NCBI GenBank assembly: GCA_000727475.1
Contig: JAQE01002279.1
Span: 1 to 64,000 of the forward strand
Direction of reading: 5' to 3'
DNA from: Sarcocystis neurona
Taxonomy: Eukaryota; Apicomplexa; Conoidasida; Eucoccidiorida; Sarcocystidae
DNA length: 64,000 nucleotides
Shown here in pieces: positions 35,201-47,900 of this stretch. Both the position numbers and the translations under genes were made by a program. Within the stretch, counting starts at the first letter, position 1, and every line of letters starts with the position of its first letter. Under the pieces are notes generated by a model. That model had not been told where the DNA came from, did no database searches, and was given only the letters and a program-made list of their open reading frames with translations.

Positions 35201-38200
35201 GCACACAAATTTGTATTTACGTCCGTCTGGGGATACAACGTGTTGCGTGCGTTTTTATTCCGGTGCACATACGCCAGAGACGTACACACGACGCGCTCCC
35301 TCTCCTGTGTGCGTACTGACTGCGTGCGTGTGTCCGGTGTACGTACACCGCAGATATACGGACTCCCACAAACACTTGCTTCACGCTGTCTCTAGGCGAC
35401 AAGGCGCCACGTGTTGACGCGTGCACTTCCTCCGTCGAGTGTACATACACCGGGACTAAAGAATGCGCTTGGCACCGGGCGCGGTGTATGACACTGTCTT
35501 GTGACGCTCTCTCTGTATATACAGCGCACGCACACAGACGCGTACACATACTCGCCGGACTGTACGTACACCGTCTTGTTCACAGAGGCACGCCTCGCGG
35601 CGTATATACACCACAAACACACACATTGTGTTTACTTGGTACGCAGCTCCACCTAATACGCGTGTCTTTACTCGCATGTGCACATACCTGTCACCACACA
35701 ACAAGCCCATTTTCCCGGTGTCTATGAATGAAAGATGCCTTTGCAGCACCCGCGCCATATGCTACATACATACATATATATATATATATATGTATACGTA
35801 TGTGCATATACAAATACACGCATATGCAGAAGTAAACGCATGTGCAGATACACAGAAGATAGTGACCAAGGCACTTACAACAGAAAAGAAAGCCTGCCGT
35901 ATACCTTTTCATGTGCAGCCGTCCTATTCGCAAACGTTTACACATAGTCGTATACTCTCCCCACAACCACTCCATAGCCACTTCCACCTACTGTGTACAG
36001 ATGAAAATGAAGAAACTGCCTGTACGCGGGTCTGTAGTCCTCTGCACCTGTGTCTGTGTCTGTGTGTGTGTACGTATATACGTGTGTGTCTACCTGCGTA
36101 TACATGTTTGTGTGTGTGTGTGTGTGTGAGAATATATATAGCTTTCTCTCCGCATACCTACCCACGTTCTTGCAGTCAAAGTTTCACTGGAACATGTATA
36201 ACTCGACGACCCATCAACGTGTATATACGTGTACACACACGCACGTACACACCCACACACACGCACACATCCGCACTCATCACGATTCCACACATGCACA
36301 CACACGTGGGTTCCCCCGGGCCTCTCTGTGTCTGTGTGTATGAGTGGGTTTGAATATTTATAAACACGTGTGTTTCTCTCTAGATAATACACATATGTCT
36401 GCAGACAAAATTTTACTCGAACACCTCGAATAGGAGACATACGTATATGTGTATACATGTGTCCATATATACACACGTGTATACAGACACACATATACAC
36501 CCACCCACACACACACACACATACGTATACATCTACACGTGGCCGCACTTATCTCGCACCAATATTTACACACACATACATATACACATGTGTTTCTCTG
36601 TGCCACTGTCTGTGTGTGCGTGTGTGGGTGTGCGTGAACACTTATTTCATATACACGCATGTGTATGTTTCTCTCCGCATAGGTATTTCTGCCAACAAAA
36701 TTCTACTGGAACACCTGGAATAGACGGAGAAATGAAGATATATATGCACACATGTATACATACACATGCCTACAGATGTCTCGCTTCCACACGTGTACGT
36801 ACACACACAGACACACACAGAGAGACAGACACACAGAGGGAGAAGGACACCAGGCGGAAGATGTGCAGGCGATAACTTTTTAGTCTACCTGCACTTGCGC
36901 AGATATTTATCGTTGTCCTTACATATACGGAAAACGCAACACAACTATCTATCTACCGTCGGGCGTATGTACACCTGCAGACGCGCACACACATATATAT
37001 AGAGGGAGACAGCAAGTGGATCGCATGTCAGCAGATGTACACAGACACACAGAGACAGAGACACAGAAGAAGCATTCACGTTTGTAGACCGAGAGCGGAA
37101 AAGAGAGAAAAAGAGAGGACAAGGGGGACGACCCCAGCAATCTGAGGTATACGAACGCCTACGAAAAAGTGGGGCAATCCCAGCATCCTCGGGTACAGAG
37201 ACGCATGAAATATGTGTTTGTCTGTATGCCCCCAGTACAGGTGTGTACTCACCTATATATGTAAGTGTGTAGACAAGAAACACGTATCACCGGCAGAACG
37301 ACGCGGGAGGACGGTGCGTACGTTCACAGACAGAAGAGAAGAACCGTCGTGTGTGCGCATACACGTCTTCTTCTCCCAACGTCTGTACTTCTTCGGTAGT
37401 GCATACGCATACACACACATACATATGTATCTACGTGTGCGCAGCACAGGGTACATCCGCACGTATATATGTGTGGGGGGGAGAGACACAACACCAGCAT
37501 AAATGTGCCAGACCGCGGGATACACAGAGCGGACCGATAGATAGGAAGGACAAGTAGGTAGGGCGCTACAACGGGGCAGTCGTCGTTCGCGAGCAGGCGA
37601 CGACTTTTGTGGGGGGGATGCGTGTGCAGCCGAGGAGTGGGCGGTCGCAGGTATATCCAAATTTGTGGACGGAGAGAGCTGCATATATGTGTGTGCGAGA
37701 GGAGGGGTAGCAGGAGTAGCGGCAGCAGCGAAAAGACGCGAAAGGGCGCACCGCGGAAACCCAGAGAAGCGGCGGTGATGGCGGGACTAGACGCCACACA
37801 GGGACACCGGTTGGGCAGCAGCAAATCGACGAGCAACACGCGCCTGCACAGGAGACGGGCACCAGCAGAAGCACCAGCGGAGAGCAGCAGCAGCAGCAAC
37901 AAAGGGTAGCAGCAGCAGAGGGTAGCAGCAGCAGAGAGGTGCAGCGGCACCAGCAGGGAGCAGGAGCAGCACCAGCAGGGAGCAGGAGCAGCACCAGCAG
38001 AACAGGTACACCCGACGAGAGCCGCAGGACCAGCAGCAACAGCCACGTCAGCAGCAAGAGGACCAGCTGCAGCGACAGCTACAGCAGCTGCGCAGCAGTA
38101 ACAGCAGCAGCGAGAGTAACAGCAGTAGCCGTAGTATCAACACAAAGAAGAGCAGTGTCTGCAGCAGCAGCAGGGGGGGGCCGTGGCAGGCGGGGTAGCG

Positions 38201-41200
38201 CAACAACAACCACACTGCAGCAGTGCTAGTATCCCGCACACGTATGCACGTAGGTAATGCACCTACGGGCTGGGGAGAATCACGCATGTATCAATACCGC
38301 TGGCTGCAGCAGCATTAGTAGTATCTGTAGCCACTATTATTACTACTACTACTCCTACTACTACTACGACACGAGCAGAGGAAGCTGAAACAGACGTTGC
38401 CAGAGCCGCAGCAACCTAACGAATATGCGGAGACACGCAAGCGTGTCTATAAACACATATACATATATATATATAGGGAGAACTCCTAGCAGCTAGGGGA
38501 ACAGCGCGCAGAAGCGTATTTAGGTCTTTGTCTATATGTAGAGAGAAAAGTGAATGAGTGGCTACTGGCGTATATATATTGACATAGCAGCAGCGGCGTG
38601 ATGCGCGTATGTAGAGACATGTGCACAGACGTGGGCGATTTCCCATGGGAGAGCAGCAAGAACTCTCACGTAGAAAGCAGCAGCAGAAGGCGGTGAAAAC
38701 GAAGCCGACACCGGCGGGAAGCACAAGCAGACACACACATATACGCATATCCACGAGGCGGCGCAGCACCTGCAGAGGATAGAGAGAAGATTTTCTTTGC
38801 TGCAGGCTACGAAGCCGAGGGTCTGCATCACATGCCGCAGAAACGGCAGGCGCATGTTCAGCTCCAGCGTCGTCAATCGAAAAGTGATTCCTGACAGAAA
38901 AGAAGTCACAAAGGGAAGCCAAAGAGAAGAAAGCAGCCATCTTTACATACATGAGCTACACCCACACACAGACCGAGACACACCTTGCAGGCCGATGTAT
39001 AACGCGTCTCCCTCGCAATTTCAACCCCGCACGTAGAGGCCACCTGGCGGGAGGAGATTGGAAGAACGACGGCCCACACATATAAACAAGTATACACAAA
39101 CGTAAATACACACACATACACACATAGACAACCCCATCGACTATACATGTTCGAGGGTTTTTCTTCATCTCCCCGTCTCCGCAGTGTACACACACATATA
39201 AGTATACACATATATGTCCGTTGATTTGTTCTTCCCTGACAAGATACATATATGTATACATATGTACGTGCATACATTAGTCCCTAGCAATAGACGGAGA
39301 GAGACTTGTTCAAAACATGCACGAATACACATCACACGAGTACAAGTGTATGTATATATTTACACAGAAAGGCACATAGGTGCCTACCTCACACGCATAC
39401 AAATATATGTATACATAGCGGCAAAAAGGCGTCTTTGAGTGCTCGTAGTTATCTAGTCACATAAAGTGGAGACATAAGCATCAAATGACACACGCACAAC
39501 ACGCATACGCAGACATACACATATATATAATGTATGTGTATAGACTGATGCATGCGTAGGTGCCTACATGTACAGCCGACGCGTATATGTGGGAAGATCA
39601 GGACGTGCGTACAAAACAGGTGTTCGCACACAGATACCAATATATATAGATATGTACGTGTATATACTCTCTTCAGAGCGTGCGTCAGACACACACATGT
39701 GCACGTACAGGATTTGGGCGAAAAAACACAGTTACTCCTTTCCCCGTGTATATACACCAGAAAAGGTAAAGGACTGGCTGCTCGCGTATTTATATCGACG
39801 TATGTGAGGATCTCCAAAAGTAGACAGACGGTCGTTGAAAAACACCGTCCTGTACACATGTAGAGAGAAGAAAACAGAGACGGATATTCATGTCTTCATC
39901 TTCGAGCGGCTCTCCGTACATCTGCGGAGCCGAAGGCTGTCGTGCGACATGCAAAAATCCCCTGCGTCCACGCTGAGACAGAGGCGCACAGACCGCCTAT
40001 AAAAGTGCGTCCGTCAATAGATAGAAAGACAGAGATATATCCAGCACCCAGTTGAATGCCCGCATATTTCCTTCTTTCTTCGTATCTGTCCATAGATACG
40101 TATATCCATCATGAGCGTTATGATGAGACACACACATACACATACACACACATACACACATATCCACGCACACATATACACACTTGCAGAACAGATTTCT
40201 GTAGAGGAACAGGTCTTCACAAGATCGTATATGCGCCTGGCCACGTATGTGGACACATACATGTGTGTGGAAGAAGTTCGAGGAACGGATGTTCCAGCGA
40301 TGGGGATATCTGCTCCTGACCCTTCTTCGTCCAGGTATATCTGTATGAATGTAAATGCCACTTTTCGCCTCCCACTCTCTGTCTCGCTTTACGCGGATCA
40401 CTTGTTTATAGGGAGAAGGAAATGCGTCTATACTCACTTGTAAAACGGCGGCCACGTATATGCGGCAGCAGAAGCGGGGACAAGACGTCATAAAGATCTG
40501 CTCTCCGTGTCTCTCTCTAAATATAGGTATATTGTGTATGAGAATAGATTCGTAAATAGGAGACACTTGCCACTTACATATGTAGATATACGAAAATGGA
40601 CGTAGATGCACCTACAGACGCGCGAAGTTCACTCCTGACTTGCTGCACGCAGGGCATTCATCACCTGCTGCATGCAGGCCCCTCACTACGTGCTGCATGC
40701 AGGGGGCACTCTCACCACTTGCTGCATGCCGGGTGCACTCTCATCACCTGCTGCAGGCAGGACCCTCATTTCTTGCTGCGTGCAAGGGGCACTCATGAAT
40801 TGCTGCATGCAGCTTCAGCAGTGTGTCTACTACCAGCCACACCCCACCCTTCCCCAAGCACCCTTCCTGTACACGTGTGTCCAGCACAAACGTATATATT
40901 TGATATTTTTGCAGCAGCAGGGGCGTCTACAAAGTGGAGACAGACGACACGCGTACCCAAACACCCCCCTACGCAGATGTATCAGCAGCTGCACAGAGTC
41001 GCGGGTCTATACGGTTGTGGTGTCCACAGGAAGACATGTTTATCCACGTCCTTGCCATGTACGTTCGCATGCGGACGCACAGACAGACAGAGGAGCAGCC
41101 AGATGAACAGCGTCGACACACAGACGAGCAGACACACAGAAACAGAGAGACGAGCAGATAGACAAATCAGCAGACACACGGACAAATCAGCAGAGAGGGC

Positions 41201-41904
41201 AGGCCGAGCAGCAGACACCGAGACACACGCACGAAAAAACAGACAAATGACCACCAAACACAGAGACACGGGGACACAGGGACGGAGACACAGAGCAGAT
41301 AAACAAATTAGCAGAGAGAGCAGGCCGAGCAGCAGACACCCAGACACACACGCACGAACAGATAAATGACCACCAAATACAGAGACACGGGGACACAGAG
41401 AGACGGAAGAACGGACAGACGAATACGGAGCGACCAAAGAGCAGCAAGACACACAAACAGACGGGCAGAGAGACGAACGGACGGGCAGACGAACAAACAG
41501 CGAGAGACGCGCAGAGCGAGACGGACAGCAGATGCAGCCGAGCAGATCCGCAGAAAAGAGCGGAGACACCTTACAGACAGCCGGAGACGAAGAGACACAC
41601 AGAGAGAGACAGCGACGGAGACAGGGGACTTCTATGACTGCTAGGCAGTCTCCATCTCTTCTTGACAATATAAAATTCATTCAACGTGCGTCTCAAACGT
41701 GGTTGTTCTCTTGAGAATAAAAGCAGACACCGGCGAACGGCGTCCCCACCCGTCGCCGACCAAAGAGGAAGCGAAGAAAATAGCGTATACGCACATAGCA
41801 GCATTTCTACGTATATATATAAGTATATACGTCCACGTGTGTGTGGGTGAAGATGGAGTATCTCTGAAACTAAGAAAAGCAGCATATACATGCACGTGCT
41901 TCTC

Positions 41905-41938
<34 letters not shown>

Positions 41939-44900
41939 ACCCTCCCGTGCACGCGGGAACGGCGGCAGGGAATATACGGCTTTGCACGCATGCATGTGTA
42001 CTCGAAAATTCTGCGTCTACCGACACAAACGCAGCTTCGCGCCCCGAGCAGGACGTGGACAGAGAAAAACATACTAGAAACCGAAACCTCTACATATTTG
42101 TTTGTCTGCGCCCGTTTTCCCCTCTAGCACACAGACACAGACATACACACGTATACGTGCCGCATCTGCCTCGGTGAATTCAGAGAGATGGAGAAAAGAA
42201 AGACAGAAGGGCCCCGACAGACACAGACAGAGATAGACACTTTTCAAGGCATGTATACATACGTAAATAGGTGCGCGTTGTACAGCCCTGTACACAACTA
42301 CTGTATATATACATATGTACGCCCCCACATACACATGGACGCGCACAGATGCATGCATGCATGCGTGCACATATGCATGTGGACACGTGTACGTAGAAGA
42401 ATATATTGCGCCTCGACACATATGTGGCCACCGCAGCAAAGATGACTCTTGAAAACGCCAAGCGCGTGACAACTTCTACACACAGACGTGCGTACGTACA
42501 CACAGTCATAGTAAAAGTAGACACGGACGTATACGTCTACGTGTAGACACCCGCAAATATATATCGATACATACACGTATATACACAATGAAAACTCGCA
42601 TGAATAGTATACATGCACACACATATACATGGAATCTTCACAACTGTATGAAAAACACCCACACATACGTATATGTGTAAACTTTCACTACACACACACA
42701 CACATACGTATACACATATATGTATGTGTGTGTAGGCAGTGCTCGCGTGAAAAGCCAACGACATACACATACACGTGTATAAACCCGCAAGAATAAAACT
42801 ATACACACACGCACACAAGGATATATATATATATATGTATATGTAGGATATCCGCGTAAGTACACACACACGGACACATACACATATACACATCCACATA
42901 TACACACACGCACATATACACACGATTGCATGCAAGTGACAAGAACCGCTGTACGATGAGTGCGAAGATTCCTTTCTCTCTGCAGTTTCTGTTTTTACCG
43001 GGGAGCAGCCGAGAGACGTCATTTTCAACGCGGCCTGAATCTCCTCCGAATTGCCCCGTGTACGAGAGACTGAGAATCCCATGCTGCACGCATCTCAGGC
43101 AAAGTCCTCTTCACTTTTCAGCATTCGCAGCAGCACTCCTCTACACATGTCCGCCTGCGTCTGGTGTTCTCTAGAAGAGTCACCCTTTTCCTCTTCCCAG
43201 ATCCACGCGTTGATGTACGCACACCGTCCGTGAATCAGACACACACAATGCATGTGTAGGTGCGGTCCTCTCTCTGCAACAGGGTGGGGTTGCAGATGGA
43301 CATGTAGGTGTTGTCACTTTCGAAGACATGCCCATCTCTGTTCCCACGCTACCCCTGCTCGCGCATACTGAAGACTGATGCTGCAGACCCCCCCACGGAC
43401 ACGCATGTGCGTCTTGCCGTCTGTCTCGGTCTCCGTGTGTCTCTGCGTCTGTGTGTATGTCCTCTCCCTCTCTATATTATGAAGAGAGTCACACATACAA
43501 AAATTCTTACGGGGTCCACGTGTATGCGTCTCTACGTGTGGAGACGTATATACCCCCCCACCGGATGAAGACACACAGCGGAGAAGTCTGCGTATGTATG
43601 TTCAGCTGAAATTGCAGACGTCTAAACCCGCGGACGCATGCGGGTCCCTCTCTCTGCAGGGGTGATGTGTGAGGGCAGACGCGTCCCCCCCCCCCCCCCT
43701 GTATGTCGCCATGCGCCAATTTGTACGTCTACGTGTCCGCAAGTGGCAGACGACGTCCTGCCCGCATGTATGCCGGTCCGGAAAAGGACGTCCCTATCGA
43801 GACGTACAGCGCTACACACACTACGCACAAGTACTACTACTCTGCGCCACATTTCCTCTTCTCTCTCCGTTTCTCTCTACACACATACGTATATGTGACT
43901 ACAGTAGTCCACCTCTTAATATGAATACGTATTCATATTGTGGAACACACACATATACGAGGGAAGACGTGTACGTGGATGCGCGCGGAGGCAGACGGAC
44001 ACACACACACAGAGAGATGAGTTCCACACGTCATCCGCTCTGCTGCTGGGAGTCCTAGACGCCTGCTCGCGCGACTTTTGCTTCCGTCGTTCAGCAGCAA
44101 CAACGCCCGCACGCGCAAAAAAGCGGCCTTCTTCACGTACGCACCGGCCACCAACCGACGACTGCCTCACGCAGCAGCGTCCCGGTGCCTCCGCCTTTCA
44201 GGGCGATGCGGCGGCCCGGCCGTCCTCGACAACAAAAACGCGAGGCGCAGACATCTGCGGCAGTCCCGAAGCCCCCCACCCACGAAAACTTCTCTTCCTA
44301 TATTCAACTATATATCTATCTACCTATACACATCCATACATATACCTGTGTGAACCTGGTAGTTATGTCCACGTCTACCCATCGCAGGCTACCTGTCATT
44401 ATTTACATGTCTGTAGTGATCTCTATTGACCTGTCAACGTCTAACTATTCACGTCTACCTATACACGTATCTATCTATTATAACCTACACACTCATATCT
44501 ACAGATATACACCGATTCATATCTACACCTATTAACACCCATCTATTCATGTCTCTATGTGTCTATCTCTGTGCCAGTGTATTACTCTTTAGTTACCTGG
44601 GGTTGCCTACTGATGTCTATCTTTACCTATATCTGTACGTCTATGCGGATATGTATCTATGTATGTATGCCTACGTCTATCTCTTCATGTCTTTCTATCT
44701 ATCGGTATACATACGTCTCTCTCTATATAGCTACACATACGCACATGTATACTGGCCTATATTTACCTATGAATATCTATCGATAAAGGGCTGCCTGTCA
44801 ATCTCTGTCTACCTCTGTCTACCTATATCTATGTATTTATCCTGATCTGTAGCTGCCTACTAATACCTGTCTATCGGCGTCTACCTATTAGTGTCTATGC

Positions 44901-47900
44901 ACATCTACATATATGTGTCTGTGCTGCATCGCTCGCCGCAGGGCTGTACTTCAACAGGAAACGTTCTGTCATATACCTACACAAACACACATATATATAC
45001 GCACATGCAGAAATACATGCGTCTCCGTTTCTCTCTGTCTTCTTTTCTTTGCCTTTCCCTTCCTTTCGACAGCTTGAAGAGCTGCATGCACGTTCGCCCA
45101 CGGGTCGGCAGCAGAAAAATGACCTCCTGCGTCTCCCTCTGTCCCCCCCCTTCACACGTGCATGCACCGGGACCCGCACATTCGATGTCGCCTATGTTCA
45201 CACGTCTTTACGCACATACTGTATAAACGATAGACACACACATACATATCACATAAACAATACAGACACGTATATATAATAATACCTACACATATATATA
45301 CAAATAATACACTCACATATATATGTAAATAATACACATATAAATGTATATATATAAATAATACACATATATATGTACATAAATAATACATATATATACA
45401 CATAAATAATACACATATATATATACACAAATAATACACATATATATATAATACACACATATATATGTATATAAATAATACACATATACATACATATATC
45501 TATATTGTTTATGTATATTACATATATATACATATATACATATATATATCTGTATAAATATGTATTTTTATGTTGACACAGGTGGACAGAGTTAGGTGGC
45601 TCCACCTATTGTCGTCTACGCACGCATATCTATACACACCCATACACATACATATCCACATATATATATAATTATGCATGTGCGCTTTTATGTGATTACA
45701 CGTGTATCTGCAGATGTGAAAAACGAAGGCATGCTGAGAAAGCGGCGAAGTCCATGGAGCAGCCCGCTGCAGACAAACCTTAGACGTCTACAAGGTCCTC
45801 CGCATGCAGCTACCCGCAGATAATCGATTCTGTTCCCCTCGCAAGGACATGTTGCAGCCGCGGCAATAAGAGCACGCGGAACTTGGCGGGAACGGGGCGA
45901 GGCCATTTCACCAAGCAAATCAATCTGTTCTTCTTCTATGGGCTACGAAATAATGCACGTGTCCCGCCTCCGCTGCCTGCTATGCGGTTGATGACTGCCC
46001 GGAAGCTCGAGAGCGCGGGGACGCCTTAGTAGGGCGGAGCTAGGAGAGTTCCCTGCGTAAAGCAAAGGACTGCTGCTCCTCCCTTTCTTCGTCTGTTTAA
46101 TAAGAAGGGATACGTAAAGGAAAAGACTGCTGCTCCTCCCTTTCTTCGTCTGTTCCGTGGAAAGGTTTAAGTGAAAGATTGCTGCTCTGCTCAGTTAAAA
46201 AGTCGGCCAGAACAAAACTGCTGAGAACAGCATGCAACTCATGAGAAATTCTCTCTCTGTCCCGCTTCAAAAAGAGGCCGACACACTACATACATCGCCG
46301 GGTGACTGCAAGCACAGGGCCACCACCTCTTGAAGGATGGCCGTCTATGCGCATCCACGTGACGGCGATTTATTTTTGCATGCGCGCGCTGAGAAACTTC
46401 CCTGCAGTCGCGTCGCTGATGAAAGGCCCGGACAAACACTTCGCGCTCCCGTGCACGCTTCAGTCACGGGTCAAACCAAGCGCATGCAAGCACGCATGCA
46501 CCCCGTCTGGAGAGTTGCAGGTGAGGCATGCAGCCGCCGAGTGTGCCGACACAAAAGCGCGGACGCATGCTCCACCACCTGCGTAGAAAATACGTGTGTG
46601 CACGCAGACGCTTTACATGTGCCGGAGACCCCCACGCAGACGCATGCGGCAGGTCAGTGCTAGATGCATGCGTGAGTCGACGGTTAGCAGAGGCACGCGC
46701 GTCCACGCAGGCTTCACGTGCGTGCAAACGCATGCACGTAGAATATGTGTGCATGTATAGGGCAGGAGTGCAGGCATGCAAAAAGGGAGGGCTTACAGGG
46801 TGGAAGCCGAAGAGGTAGTTTCTATCCGGAGAGAAGGACGACTTCTCGTTTGCTTTCAACAGCACGAGGGGAAAGTACTCGCCCAAGTACTTCCACCACC
46901 GCGACTTCCGCACCTGCGACAGGTCGCAGCGCACAGAACAAAAGACATGTCTGCGCGGGGAGACACAGCCGACGACCTCCAAGACGTGGTGTACGTACAC
47001 CCCAGTTGCCGACAGACGCGTGTGCACAGATGAAGTGCAGCAGGCCCGGCGAGATCCGGACAAGAAAGGAGCGTAAAATGTGAAAGAAAGTTTCCGTTTT
47101 CTTCACGGAGGCACGCGTACGCCTCTCTGTTCTCCTCTGAGGGCAAGGTGTCCTGCATGCGTATGCGTCGCAGGCTAACTGCATGCTGCATGCATGCGCT
47201 TGGTAGGTCGCTGAGTGCATGCTGCATGCATCTGCTTGGGAGGCTGCTACCTGCATGCTGCGTGCATGTGCTTGGCAGCTTGGTGAGTGCACGCTGCATG
47301 CATGTGCTTGGCAGTTTGTTGACTGCATGCTGCATGCATGCGCTTGGCAGGTTGCTGAGTGCATGCTACATGCATGTGCATGGGAGGCTGCTACCTGCAT
47401 GCTGCATGCATGTGCTTGGCAGGTTGCTAACTGCATGCTGCATGCATACGCTTCTGAGGCTTTGTCAACTGGATGGAGCATGTGCTGGCAGAATACTAAT
47501 TGCATCCTGCATGCATGCGTTTCACCAGGTACCGCATGCGGCGCTTCAGAAAAGGAATCTACACACACGCGCACACAGAGCCGGCACATTCGTGCAGAAC
47601 AGACTTTTAATATGCTGCTGCTGCTGCTGCATGTTAGAGGGGACCGAAGCACTTACGCGTCGAAAGGAGAAGCCGGTGGGGCGGCCGTACTTCTCTGCGA
47701 GGAAAAGGCACCAGCAGGCGTAGGGCAAATACCAGTGCCAGACTTTATGCAGGTGGCGAAGGCAGAAGAGGTTGAGGTAGATGCACGTCAGGAGCAGCAA
47801 GCAGAAAATGCGAGTCACTATGAAAGAAAAGACGCGGACTTTCAAAGGGAGCTGTCTCGGCGCCGCAGGAGCTACAACGCCTGCCAGCAAAGAGGAAGAA

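Noticed and set aside
41571..41710. Minus-strand sequence reading RLRRTLNEFYIVKKRWRLP, considered as the DGAT2 block after FPG
   Set aside because: The exon at 38,890-38,770 matches that block better and agrees in phase on both sides.
43916..44300. Complex minus-strand frames in intron 2, considered as an extra DGAT2 exon
   Set aside because: Exons 2 and 3 already join in phase within the HPHG motif, so an insertion there would destroy the active site.
47181..47468. Regular repeat array that could be mistaken for a CRISPR array
   Set aside because: The units are head-to-tail with no unique spacers and the host is clearly eukaryotic.
47546..47656. Exon 1 frame of DGAT2 continuing to 47,546
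   Set aside because: A consensus donor GTAAGT lies at 47,656, exon 2 joins in phase and continues the family alignment, and the read-through is Gln/Cys-rich repeat sequence.
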